This document shows positions 25,525-34,185 of a stretch of DNA of 64,000 nt, in pieces. Location: positions 124,001 through 188,000 of the forward strand of contig NZ_BJED01000008.1 of NCBI RefSeq assembly GCF_005405485.1. The letters run 5' to 3'. The stretch's first letter is position 1. Each line of letters starts with the position of its first letter. The stretch comes from Enterococcus hulanensis. Lineage in GTDB: Bacteria > Bacillota > Bacilli > Lactobacillales > Enterococcaceae. The notes beneath the pieces are model-generated. The model searched no databases. It saw only the letters and a list, made by a program, of their open reading frames with translations, and was not told the DNA's origin. Both the position numbers and the translations under genes were made by a program.

Positions 25525-27060
25525 CTATTCCGCTGAAAGATTGGCAGCAAAGCTTCTCAAGGCTTGCGCAACTTCACGTTTCACCATTTCTTCTAGATCT
25601 TGCTGATTTTCTTCAGACACTTTTCCACTGTTTCGCTCAATCAAAATTGACACACCATCAAACAAATTGGTCATCCGTCCCAAGAATAAGGAACCTTTCC
25701 CAACGATCATGGCACGTTTTTTATCACCTGTAACTAAATCTTCTGCCGCGAAACCTAAATAAGGAATTCCGCTTGGAATGTGGCCCTGTGTTGGTGCCCA
25801 GCCTACTAGAGCCTTCTCATCGACAAAGGATTTCATATCTTTCTTTTCAATATCTTTACGCAGCACGCCAATAGCTCCAATCATTTTCAGATTAGCCAAT
25901 GGCACGTCACCCGCTCCTGCCGGCTTCGTAATATCCGGATTTTGCATTTCAACCGAATACACGTCGATATCCTTAATCGTTAATTGAGCTTTTTCTAAAA
26001 TACTAGCAATCAAAGCGGAAGTAACCGCCTGAGGACTTGAACCGCTGCCAACCTCATGTTTACCAGTAAGATCATGACGTAAAACTGGATGAACCCCGTC
26101 ATTTTCACTGATTAAGGCCGCAAAACCACCTAAAACATCTTCTAAAATCGGGAAGCCCTTGCCTACGTGTGACTTGCCGTTCATTCCTAATTTAGCCGTT
26201 GCACCGCCAGCCACAAGGACGACATTTTTATGGGTCCCTGCTGCTACTAAAGAAGCTGCTGTGATCAAGGCATGTGTCGGCCCAGCACAAAAACTCCGAA
26301 TATCCGACCCTGTCGCATGCTCACATCCGCATAATTCAGCGATTGATTTGGCGAAGTTCCCGCCACCGCGCTGATTCATGTCGCCGCAGGCTTCTTCACT
26401 GCATTCGATTACATAGTCAATTTCTTTGGGATCAAGCTGATGCTTGTCGATCAATTGGCGCAGAGCCAATACACCGCTAGCTTTCACCACCAAATTTTCC
26501 AGCATCACATGAGCATTCAAATTCACATCAATTTGATGAGCAGGACTTACACAACCAACCAATTGGTGCTCATAATACAAAGCCTCTGCATGATTTTCCG
26601 CAATATCCTTTTCGATCCAATCAAGCGGTTTGCCCTCTTTGATTTTCTCCACGTCGTCTTTAAACAAAGGATGATTGCTTAATGCTTCACGCACAGTTGC
26701 TGCAAAGCCTTCTTCCAAGTGAACCAATTCGAACACGTCAGCGATCTGCAGCAAACCATAAAACTCTAGCTCCGGCATAATTTCGCCGAACTTGCCTTCA
26801 CGTTTGCCCTCAAATGTTTGATTGACCCATGGTTGAGGAATTTCCTTCAGCTCTTGATAACTTAAGTTCCCGATAAACGTTTGATTCGGTGCATAGTTAA
26901 CCACTTCATCGTAACTGCGAATATTGTCATAAAGATTCGCTAAGTAAGGACTGTCTGGTGTCGTAATCTTTTCCATAGTTTGAGTTGTTCCATTATGTTC
27001 GATCATATCAGGCGTATGGACCAAGACATAACTTGCCCCTCGTAAAGTTGAATATTTCAT
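25525..27060 (-). CDS. grdC: GrdC, glycine reductase complex C subunit beta
   Basis: FabH/KAS III-like subunit of protein C that works with GrdD in forming acetyl phosphate. The 511-residue protein has the sequence YSTLRGASYVLVHTPD at its start, thiolase-like SEEACGDMNQRGGGNFAKSIAELCG near residue 225, and DIRSFCAGPTHALITAASLVAAG with the conserved cysteine near residue 255. Start chosen at 27060, 6 nt after a GGCGGG-type site; ATG 27066 is directly on it. It lies 12 nt downstream of trxA. Confidence 0.93.
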   Translation of the reverse strand: MKYSTLRGASYVLVHTPDMIEHNGTTQTMEKITTPDSPYLANLYDNIRSYDEVVNYAPNQTFIGNLSYQELKEIPQPWVNQTFEGKREGKFGEIMPELEFYGLLQIADVFELVHLEEGFAATVREALSNHPLFKDDVEKIKEGKPLDWIEKDIAENHAEALYYEHQLVGCVSPAHQIDVNLNAHVMLENLVVKASGVLALRQLIDKHQLDPKEIDYVIECSEEACGDMNQRGGGNFAKSIAELCGCEHATGSDIRSFCAGPTHALITAASLVAAGTHKNVVLVAGGATAKLGMNGKSHVGKGFPILEDVLGGFAALISENDGVHPVLRHDLTGKHEVGSGSSPQAVTSALIASILEKAQLTIKDIDVYSVEMQNPDITKPAGAGDVPLANLKMIGAIGVLRKDIEKKDMKSFVDEKALVGWAPTQGHIPSGIPYLGFAAEDLVTGDKKRAMIVGKGSLFLGRMTNLFDGVSILIERNSGKVSEENQQDLEEMVKREVAQALRSFAANLSAE

Positions 27061-27072
27061 AAACATCCCGCC

Positions 27073-27396
27073 TTAAATATATTTCTGGATCATTTCTTCG
27101 ATCGCCTCTTTAGTACAATCATCTTTAGCTACTTCGTCAACTTTTTCACCATTTTGGTAAATTGAAATGACCGGCAGACCTAGGATTTTATGCTGGATAC
27201 AAAAACGACGAACTTTTTTTTGTGAGGTATTAAATTTTGTGAAACGGAGTTTTTCCCCGTATTTGGCGTGCAACTCTTCTACATCAGGCATCAAAGCCAA
27301 GCAGTTTTCACAAGTCTCGCCCCACCAGTCTACTAATACTGGCGTGTCTTGTTCCAATACTTCTGCAGCAAAATTATCAACAGTTAATTCAATCAT
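27073..27396 (-). CDS. trxA: Thioredoxin with CENC active site
   Basis: A 107-residue thioredoxin that would carry electrons from TrxB to the Grd selenoproteins. The active site is WWGETCENC (Cys29, Cys32) instead of the classic WCGPC. Otherwise the fold is normal, with cis-Pro in ILGLPVISIYQNG near residue 75 (LP-VIS). Thioredoxins adjacent to grd genes in amino-acid-fermenting clostridia also deviate from WCGPC. The ATG overlaps the trxB stop as ATGA. Confidence 0.92.
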   Translation of the reverse strand: MIELTVDNFAAEVLEQDTPVLVDWWGETCENCLALMPDVEELHAKYGEKLRFTKFNTSQKKVRRFCIQHKILGLPVISIYQNGEKVDEVAKDDCTKEAIEEMIQKYI

Positions 27397-28361
27397 GTTA
27401 CGGGTGCCTCCCTTTTGATTTTTTCTACATATTTTTGAGCTGAAAATGCCGCGGTTGCACCATCACCAGTAGCGGTCACAACTTGGCGCAGAACTTTCGG
27501 ACGCATATCTCCGGCTGCAAAAACACCTGGGATTTGCGTACACATCGCTTCATCAGTGATCATATAGCCGTATTCGTTTAATGGAATTTTTCCTTCATAA
27601 AGCTTCGTGCTTGGCACATTGCCGATAAAGACAAAGATACCGAATAGTCCATCGTCTTCATCTGCTTCAAATCGGGTTAACTCGTCGGTTTTCGTATTGC
27701 GGATCGTCATAGCTTCCACCATACCATCGCCTTCGATATTTTCCACAACTGAGTCAAAAATATATTCTATCTTTTCATTGGCTTTGGCTTGCTCAACAGC
27801 GATCGCGTCCGCAGTCAGATCACTTAAATTTTGAATGATCGTCACTTTACGAGCAAATGTCGTAATGAACATTGCTTCTTCCACCGCTGAATTCCCGCCG
27901 CCGATCACAAATACTTCCATGTCTTCGAAAAAGGCCCCATCACAAGTTGCACAATAAGAAACACCTTTTCCGGCTAATTCACGCTCGCCCGTACAACCGA
28001 TTTCTCTGGGAAAAGCGCCATTAGCACAAATAACTGCATGTGCTTCGTACACACTGCCGTCATTACAAGTAATTTTTTTGACACTGCCTTCAAGATCCAA
28101 GTCTGTCACTTCTTTGCGCAGTTGAATCTCGGCACCAAATTGTTTCGCCTGGTCTGCCATTCGCCTGATCAACTCTGGACCTGAAGTTTCTTCATCCGTT
28201 GATTTGATTGATCCAGGGAAATTCGCAATTTCATGAGTCGAAACAATTTGACCGCCTAATTTTGTTTTTTCTAAAAGCAGAACATTTAAGCGTGCTCTTG
28301 CATTATACAAAGCTGCTGTTAATCCGGCTGGTCCGCCGCCGATAATAATTACATCGTACAT
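27393..28361 (-). CDS. trxB: Thioredoxin reductase
   Basis: NADPH-dependent flavoprotein that reduces the operon's thioredoxin. The 322-residue length is normal; FAD site VIIIGGGPAGLTAALYNARA at the N-terminus, redox motif SYCATCDGAFF near residue 140, NAD(P)-binding VIGGGNSAVEEAMF near residue 155, and C-terminal GVFAAGDMRPKVLRQVVTA. It stands 62 nt after grdB with its own GAAAGGAGC-like site and is coupled to trxA. It is one of probably several thioredoxin reductases in the cell. Confidence 0.94.
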   Translation of the reverse strand: MYDVIIIGGGPAGLTAALYNARARLNVLLLEKTKLGGQIVSTHEIANFPGSIKSTDEETSGPELIRRMADQAKQFGAEIQLRKEVTDLDLEGSVKKITCNDGSVYEAHAVICANGAFPREIGCTGERELAGKGVSYCATCDGAFFEDMEVFVIGGGNSAVEEAMFITTFARKVTIIQNLSDLTADAIAVEQAKANEKIEYIFDSVVENIEGDGMVEAMTIRNTKTDELTRFEADEDDGLFGIFVFIGNVPSTKLYEGKIPLNEYGYMITDEAMCTQIPGVFAAGDMRPKVLRQVVTATGDGATAAFSAQKYVEKIKREAPVT

Positions 28362-28422
28362 TTAGTTAGCTCCTTTCATCTCAATTAACCGCCTGAGTGA
28401 ATATCACTCAGGCAGTCAACAG

Positions 28423-29724
28423 TTATTCAAATACCGTTTGTTCATCTACAGGTGTTGTTAATGCCTCTAACGCTTTTTCAACGATCCCGCGACGAAGCTT
28501 TTGCTCTTCCTTCAAGCTTAGGCTTGGATTTCCTAATGGATGAGGAATCGCGACAGCTGGAACGATTCGGTTCGCACCTACTGTTTGTGAGATTGGAACC
28601 ACTGTACAAATATGAACCACAGGCAGACCTGTTTTTTCAATTTCTTTTACCATCGTTGCACCGCAACGAGTACAGGTTCCTCAGGTGGATGTCAAAATAA
28701 CAGCATCGACACCATCTGCTAATAATTTTTGTGCGATCTCAGCCGCATATTTCTTGGCATTGGCAACGGCAGTCCCGTTCCCTACTGTCGTGTAGAAGTA
28801 ATTATGCAGGCTGCCGATCACGCCTTCTTTTTCCATTTTTCTAACTATATCTAATGGCAATACTCGGTTAGGATCTTGGTTTGCATACACAGGGTCATAC
28901 CCACCATGAGCCGTTTCGTATGAGTCAGCGGTCAAAGTATCAACGTTTTCAATAGAATATGTTCCATACTTCGAAGCACTACTCGATTCGATTCGATCTG
29001 GGTTGCCTTTAGGAACAATCCCACCGGAAGTTACAAGCGCGATCTTCGCTTTCGATAAATCACTTATCGCGGTGGCTGGCGCGACGTTATCAAATTCAGG
29101 CATCGGATATTCGGTCGTAAATTCTTGTTCATTCAACTTACGTACCAGCATATCCACCGCTCTAGCAGAGCCGCGTTTTTCATCCTGAAAATTCTTTCGA
29201 TAACGAACAAAGTAATTATCCGTTTCCGGTGAAACTTGTTCCTTCTTCAACAATTTCAACGCAAGACTTGCAAGTACAGGTACTGCTTTTCTCATACCCG
29301 CCGCACTATTTCTAGTCGGTACGATATAAGCACCCTTTTTGTACATTTCAACTCCAGGGTTTTCTTCATACATCCCCGTCACAGCAGGGATGCCCAGTTC
29401 AGTCATGACCGCTTGAGCAACTTCGCCGCAAGCAATGCCGTATCTGCCGGCGTTAAAAGCCGGACCCGCAACAACAATATCTGGTTCAAATTGTTTGATT
29501 CGATCTAATACATCTTTTTTGGCACTATCCAAATTCTCGTTAAAGAAACTGTCGCCGCACACAACGGTACCGACGATTTCTGCTTCATCACCAAATGAAT
29601 TCATAAAAGCAAGACCTGGTCCTACTACTTCGGCTTTCGAGAATGGTTGGATATCCGCCTTTTCTTCACCACCTATACCAGCGTAAAACTGGTTAATGTA
29701 GTGAACAACTTTAAACTTAGTCAT
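28423..29724 (-). CDS. grdB: GrdB, glycine reductase protein B selenoprotein (in-frame UGA = Sec348)
   Basis: Substrate-specific subunit for glycine, taking part in Schiff-base activation and transfer of the carboxymethyl group to the GrdA selenol. The frame runs from ATG 29724 to a TAA at 28423 only if the TGA at 28681-28683 is read as selenocysteine (codon 348), within VILTST-U-GTCTRCGATMVKE. This U-x-x-C context and the whole 433-residue length fit GrdB, and the sequence stays family-like on both sides (N-terminal VVHYINQFYAGIGGEEKAD, then VAGPAFNAGRYGIACGEV). A hairpin sits 12 nt behind the UGA. The family has close relatives for betaine and sarcosine, so glycine specificity rests on operon context. 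Confidence 0.93.
28654..28668 (-). promoter_or_regulatory. Candidate bacterial SECIS hairpin in grdB
   Basis: Read on the minus strand, a perfect 6-bp stem CGTTGC-GGT-GCAACG begins 12 nt after the UGA at 28683-28681. Its short G-containing apical loop and distance are consistent with a SelB-recognised bSECIS. I judged this by eye only. Confidence 0.55.
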
Positions 29725-29742
29725 AAGACGCTCCTTTACTGG

Positions 29743-30216
29743 TTAGTATTTGGCGTATTGATTCCTCATTTCGGACACTTCTTCAATGATGTCATCAACA
29801 TCTAAAACCATTTCCATCATGCCGATCTGCTCTTCAAAAACATCTGAGTCGACAACTTCTTTAAATTCTGGCTCTACAGCGTGATATACAGCTAAACCTA
29901 GCTGTTCATTGGTCAATGGACCGGCATACGTAGGGTCTCCGTTAGTTACAGTTTCAGCAGCTAAACCAGCTGCTTCTCCTTCGGCAGCACCGATTAGAAC
30001 GACGACGTTCTCTGCTCCGAAGTTTTCTGCTGCTTCTTTTACTCTACGTTGATTCTCTAAGTCCATTGCCCCAGCGGCCGTTCAGACGAAACATTCTGTT
30101 GATGAGAATATTACGTCAGCGCCGGTACCTTCAATACAAGCTTCGATAGCTTGTCCTGGGATACCGTCACGGTCGCCGATCACTAAGACTTTTTTATTTT
30201 TTAAATCTAAAGTCAT
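29743..30216 (-). CDS. grdA: GrdA, glycine reductase selenoprotein A (in-frame UGA = Sec45)
   Basis: Small selenoprotein that carries the carboxymethyl-selenoether from GrdB to GrdC/GrdD. From ATG 30216, codon 45 (30082-30084) is TGA within [18 protein letters not shown]; the Cys-x-x-Sec core (CFVU) matches GrdA. With readthrough the protein is 157 residues, the family size, and ends [12 protein letters not shown]. Without it there is only an unconvincing internal ATG of 30066. A GGAGG site lies before 30216. Between grdE and grdB, order as in known grd operons. Confidence 0.95.
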
Positions 30217-30239
30217 TAGTATTTCCTCCCTATTATGTT

Positions 30240-31526
30240 TTAAACGCCTTTTGCAGACATTTTGTTAAAACCTAGTTCATTTGTTGCACCGGTAATTGCC
30301 TGGATTTCAACTTCAATCGTGCCATCGTCTTTCAGACTGCCGTCAAAGCCGCCTGCGATCACATCGACATAATCTAATTGCCCAATCAAGCGATCCATTT
30401 TTGGTAATTGGATCGTTTCATTTGCGTTTCCGCCAGTGACAACTGCAGTTGCTAATTTATCTGCATCTGCTAATGACTGGCTAGCACCATCTCTTCCAGC
30501 ATATTCATCTGTAACAATTACTGTTTTGATTCCTTTTTCTTCGACTTTTTTACAGTTCATGATCAAGTCCGTATCAGGATTCCCAAAGCCTTCTTGGGAA
30601 ATAATCACCCCGTCTAACCCGAGATATTCGCTCAATTTCGCGACAAAATCGCTGGAACGGTGTTTATCCTTTAGATAGACTGTTTCATTTGTGACGATCA
30701 CACCTAAAAAGTTAATCTCTTTACCGTGTTGTTTGTACAAATCAGCTATCACCGGATTATTTAAGTGATGATACGTCGTGTTCTTGTCACAAGCAGAAAC
30801 ACAGTTTCCGCTGATGATCGCGCCATCCATTACTTCTGTTGGATAGAGGATGGTTGGTACGATGTGCTTCGCATCTGTGCCGTAAACATAAGTATCATGA
30901 AGCAATCCTTGTGTTTGCAGCATATAAACATACCCAATTTTCGGCAGATCTGGATATTGCTGAATCTGTTCTAACAGCGGCAAAGTCTCAAATGTTTCAA
31001 TGGTATCTGGTTCGATCATTTCACCCAGCTTGCCGATATAATCAGCTGTTTTCAGTCCTGCAAAACGAGCCGCTTCTTCATATAAATGAGGATCTAACTC
31101 TTCTTGCGGTTTCAAGACTAAACAAATTTCGATTAATTGTGAGAACGGCGTCAGTTCAGAGCCAGGTCCTTGCATATCCACAATACCTTCTTGAAAACCA
31201 ACGATTTTCCCCACGGTCATGACACCGCAGCCTTTTAATACATGAGTACGTCCGCTTCCCACAACATCTACTTTGTTGATAACACCTGGGAAAATACCTG
31301 TTGTTGAATCAACCTTGCATCTTGGTTCGATCACATCTTTAACTGGTGTGATGCGAACACTGTCACCTGGTTTAGCGATTTCGATCTTGCAGTCAGCTAA
31401 ACGATCATCTGTTAAAACCAACTCTTTGATTTTTGCCGGATCGAGATACAGCGTTCCATTATCGACTTTCTCTTCTTCACCTAAAACAACTTCTTTGATT
31501 TCGATGTTTCCAATTTCGAGTTTCAT
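30240..31526 (-). CDS. grdE: GrdE, glycine reductase component B alpha/beta proprotein
   Basis: Proprotein that is cleaved into two subunits of protein B, giving a pyruvoyl-like carbonyl that binds the amino group of glycine. The 428-residue sequence begins [16 protein letters not shown] and contains [20 protein letters not shown]; the cysteine of the NC pair is residue 242 and is the expected cleavage residue (established for the family, not shown here). Other conserved stretches are [17 protein letters not shown] and [19 protein letters not shown]. The gene starts after grdX by 40 nt. Confidence 0.95.
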   Translation of the reverse strand: MKLEIGNIEIKEVVLGEEEKVDNGTLYLDPAKIKELVLTDDRLADCKIEIAKPGDSVRITPVKDVIEPRCKVDSTTGIFPGVINKVDVVGSGRTHVLKGCGVMTVGKIVGFQEGIVDMQGPGSELTPFSQLIEICLVLKPQEELDPHLYEEAARFAGLKTADYIGKLGEMIEPDTIETFETLPLLEQIQQYPDLPKIGYVYMLQTQGLLHDTYVYGTDAKHIVPTILYPTEVMDGAIISGNCVSACDKNTTYHHLNNPVIADLYKQHGKEINFLGVIVTNETVYLKDKHRSSDFVAKLSEYLGLDGVIISQEGFGNPDTDLIMNCKKVEEKGIKTVIVTDEYAGRDGASQSLADADKLATAVVTGGNANETIQLPKMDRLIGQLDYVDVIAGGFDGSLKDDGTIEVEIQAITGATNELGFNKMSAKGV

Positions 31527-31566
31527 TTATTCACCTCAGTTCTGATTAGTTGCAAGACGCTGAACT

Positions 31567-31944
31567 TTATCGTGCCACCCCCATTCTGTCCAACGTACTT
31601 TGCGCGATATAAAAGTCTACAAAAGCAAAATCTTTGAGTACCGCTAAGGACCAATTAGGGCGCTGCTTATTTTTGATAAACTTTTCATAGACGGCTATCG
31701 CTGATTCGATATATTCTAAACTCTCAATATCAATGTATTGAGAAGTGGTCTCTGCTGCAAAAATCGTTTTATAATAGGTTTCGTTTGGTTTGATACTGCC
31801 GCTTAGTGGATGTGACAGTAAGCAGACGTGTTTTTCGATTATCTGTCGCTTCACTTCGTCCAATACGTCTCCGTATGAACCTTCCACATAACTAACCTCG
31901 CCTAACTTTTCTTTTACCATTGGATTATTCGTTATGATAAACAT
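31567..31944 (-). CDS. grdX: GrdX family protein
   Basis: A 125-residue protein at the head of the operon, in the place GrdX occupies in other glycine reductase operons. It has MFIITNNPMVKEKL at its start and the family-like VCLLSHPLSGSIKPNETYYKTIF segment around residues 40-62. The function of GrdX is not established. It follows the riboswitch terminator, so it is the first gene switched on by glycine. Confidence 0.85.
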   Translation of the reverse strand: MFIITNNPMVKEKLGEVSYVEGSYGDVLDEVKRQIIEKHVCLLSHPLSGSIKPNETYYKTIFAAETTSQYIDIESLEYIESAIAVYEKFIKNKQRPNWSLAVLKDFAFVDFYIAQSTLDRMGVAR

Positions 31945-32019
31945 CTATTCACCAGCCTTTATTGTGCTTATTTTCACATGATGATTTTTCACTTTACTCC
32001 TAGAAAGCATTAACAGCCA

Positions 32020-32057
32020 TAAAAAAGGGGACAACGACACACTGTGCCGTTGTCCCC
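32020..32057 (-). terminator. Terminator downstream of glycine riboswitch
   Basis: Minus-strand hairpin with 12-14-bp arms GGGGACAACGGC/GTCGTTGTCCCC followed by TTTTTT. It directly adjoins the second glycine aptamer and would be disrupted on glycine binding, turning on grdX and the operon. Confidence 0.9.
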
Positions 32058-32230
32058 TGTTCCTAGCCTGAGAGATTCCCCCCTTTCAGGGGTTGCTCCT
32101 TCGGCGCATTTCTGCTCTCCAGAGTTTCATCCAATTGCGGTCCATTTACCTGAGATGTTCACTGCAAAATCAGCAAATTTTACAACTTATACCTTCGGTG
32201 GCAGTAGCTTCTGCACTCTCCCGCAATCTT
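32055..32230 (-). promoter_or_regulatory. Tandem glycine riboswitch (two aptamers)
   Basis: Minus strand. Aptamer 1 (about 32140-32230) has GCGGGAGAGTGC, GCCACCGAAGG and CATCTCAGGTAAATGGACCGC; aptamer 2 (about 32057-32135) has CTCTGGAGAG, GCGCCGAAGGAGCAA and AATCTCTCAGGC. The short linker and order fit the cooperative glycine riboswitch. With the glycine-consuming operon behind it, this is an activating switch. Confidence 0.93.
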
Positions 32231-32242
32231 CTTGAATATTTA

Positions 32243-32256
32243 TGTAAACGCTTTCT
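32243..32256. promoter_or_regulatory. cre box (CcpA site) in grd operon promoter region
   Basis: TGTAAACGCTTTCT on the plus strand fits the consensus TGWAARCGYTWNCW at all 14 positions. It lies about 13-25 nt upstream of the first glycine aptamer, in the promoter. Catabolite repression of glycine fermentation is therefore expected. I could not fix the -35/-10 pair. Confidence 0.75.
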
Positions 32257-32562
32257 ATAATTAGATGTTAACAATTTCACGAATGAATTACAAGAAATTT
32301 TTTTAAGCGATAAAAAAATAAATCACAGTCTTCTATCACATAAAGAAAAAGATTCACTATTTGAATTCCTTGCCATTCCTAGTTTGATAGCACTCGACGA
32401 CTAAATAAATAAAATCGTCAAAAAAAAGATTTTTTTTGAATAACAATAGTTAAAAGCAAGTGAATAACAAAACTTATTGTCTTCTCATTTTCCAGAGGAT
32501 TACACCATAAATAATCCCTTCGAATGTTCAAACAACGCAGTGATCATTAGATGATTCTTTCA
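32257..32562. other. AT-rich intergenic region
   Basis: About 300 bases upstream of the grd promoter and after the 127-residue gene. No gene, hairpin or repeat that I could support, apart from possible upstream promoter elements. Confidence 0.5.
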
Positions 32563-32946
32563 TCATGATCCGCCTAATAGTGCCAAAGGTTCTTTGATAA
32601 ACTGAGTGTATAATGTTTTTATTTTCTTTGAGACAAAAGTAAGCGCTGAAAATAAACGGCTTGTCAGTGACCGCCATTCTTTTTCAGTAAAATACTCCTC
32701 AAAATATTTATAGTAGCGGCGCAAAGCCCGAGTTGATTTACTATTAAAGAAGATATGGCGAACAAGATCTTGATGGAAAAAGGAAAAATCGGCAATTCCT
32801 AATTCATCACGCACTTGAAGCGCTATCAAATATTTAATAATCGATTCTTCATCTCCAGTTTCTTCGTAATACGTCATCATTCTTTTTTCTAGTGTCTTTC
32901 TTTTTAAGGTGAATATCTGATTTGCAGTAAATGGTGAATTCGTCAT
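32563..32946 (-). CDS. Hypothetical protein (127 residues)
   Basis: Not recognised. A 127-residue, basic, mainly helical protein with no signal peptide. It begins MTNSPFTANQIFTLKRKTLEKRM, has a YYKYFEEYFTEKEWRSLTS helix pair and ends IKEPLALLGGS. A strong GGAGGG site lies 6 nt before the start. It is upstream of, and in the same direction as, the grd operon, but 600 bp and a riboswitch away, so it is probably independent. Confidence 0.65.
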   Translation of the reverse strand: MTNSPFTANQIFTLKRKTLEKRMMTYYEETGDEESIIKYLIALQVRDELGIADFSFFHQDLVRHIFFNSKSTRALRRYYKYFEEYFTEKEWRSLTSRLFSALTFVSKKIKTLYTQFIKEPLALLGGS

Positions 32947-33343
32947 GAATTTCCCTCCTTTGATTTTGTCCGGTGATCACGCCATGACTATAATCCCAAA
33001 GAATAATGGTTGTCAAACACGATTTTTTACAAAATGTGGAATTCACAAATGAACAATCCTGAAAACTCAACAATAATTGAACGAAATAAAAATTTATTTT
33101 TATTTTTCGATGTTGGCGATTAAAAAATAAAAAAATTCACTAATAACAAGCTATTTTAATGCTCTCGAAATATTGATTTATATGGAATTAACTCAGTCTC
33201 AACTGTTGTTTTTATCAAGCGGAAAGAGCATTTATGCTTCCACTTCTGCAGGCTTAACTTTAAGCTGCTATTTTCATAAGCATTTTTTTTAACGATTGTT
33301 CTGACAACGTGCTATTATTTGTAAAAAAAAGCAGGTGATTCTC
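32947..33343. other. Intergenic region, divergent promoters
   Basis: About 400 AT-rich bases between divergent genes. A TATTAT -10-like sequence near 33312 with TTAACG 18 nt upstream may be the promoter of the DUF1003 gene. No gene or RNA recognised. Confidence 0.5.
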
Positions 33344-34039
33344 ATGACAAATGAGCAATCAAATCAAGTTTTCAAAATCTCTGAGCTAGATAAAGAGCTT
33401 CAAAAATTTATCTTGAAAGTGGACACAGACTTAACAGCAGCGTCTACTATCTCCCATATAAGCCTTTTGAATTTTCGCTTTCAATACATCAATCAATTAT
33501 TAAAAAATGAAGTTTCCACCTCTAAGCAGTTTGATCATGAATTAAAGCATAAAATTCGTACGCAGCAGGTTCACATTAAAAATGTTAATGATGCTTTAAA
33601 GACCAAGGAAACATTTGGTCAAAGGATTGCAGACGGCATCGCGAAATTCGGCGGGAGCTGGACTTTTATTATTGCTTTTATTTTTATCTTAGTCGCTTGG
33701 ATAACCTTGAACACTTTACCGTTATTTTTTGAACCATTCGATAAATTCCCTTACATTCTATTGAATCTAGCCTTGTCATGTTTGGCCGCGATCCAAGCAC
33801 CCATCATCTTAATGAGTCAAAATCGCCAAACTGAACGTGACCGAGTTGAGGCGGATAACGACTACGAAGTGAACGTTAAATCGGAGGTCGAAATCCATTT
33901 ACTTCATGAAAAAATTGATTATTTGATGGAATCAAAATGGCAGCATCTAACTGAATTACAGCAATTGCAGATCGAACTTTTACAAGAACTGATAAAACAG
34001 AATCAAAATTTTTTAGAAAATGAAAAGAATAATAAGTGA
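33344..34039 (+). CDS. DUF1003 membrane protein
   Basis: A 231-residue protein with a soluble N-terminal half, two membrane helices (about residues 107-130 and 143-163) and a coiled C-terminal part. The FGQRIADGIAKFGGSWTFII... and LNLALSCLAAIQAPIILMSQNRQTERDRVEADNDYEVN stretches (cut short here to their recognisable core) are the DUF1003 signature. Function unknown; homologues are often near ion or stress genes. Start chosen at ATG 33344, 6 nt after AGGTGA; GTG 33335 is too close to it. Confidence 0.85.
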   Translation: MTNEQSNQVFKISELDKELQKFILKVDTDLTAASTISHISLLNFRFQYINQLLKNEVSTSKQFDHELKHKIRTQQVHIKNVNDALKTKETFGQRIADGIAKFGGSWTFIIAFIFILVAWITLNTLPLFFEPFDKFPYILLNLALSCLAAIQAPIILMSQNRQTERDRVEADNDYEVNVKSEVEIHLLHEKIDYLMESKWQHLTELQQLQIELLQELIKQNQNFLENEKNNK

Positions 34040-34041
34040 AC

Positions 34042-34088
34042 AAATAGACCGATAAGCTCCTATATCTGATAGAAGTTTATCGGTCTAT
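34042..34088. terminator. Bidirectional terminator
   Basis: Inverted repeat AATAGACCGATAAGCTCC/GAAGTTTATCGGTCTATT, the ends of the convergent DUF1003 and kinase genes. Confidence 0.85.
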
Positions 34089-34185
34089 TATTTGCTGACA
34101 GCTTTTATTAGAGAGTCTATTTAAATATCCTAAACAGAGTTTTAGTTATTTTATTAATAACAGAGTTTCAATTAATATTGTTTTT

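Noticed and set aside
28423-29724. grdB as a pseudogene with a premature stop
   Set aside because: The TGA is exactly at the conserved Sec position, the flanking residues are perfectly family-like, and grdA shows the same pattern.
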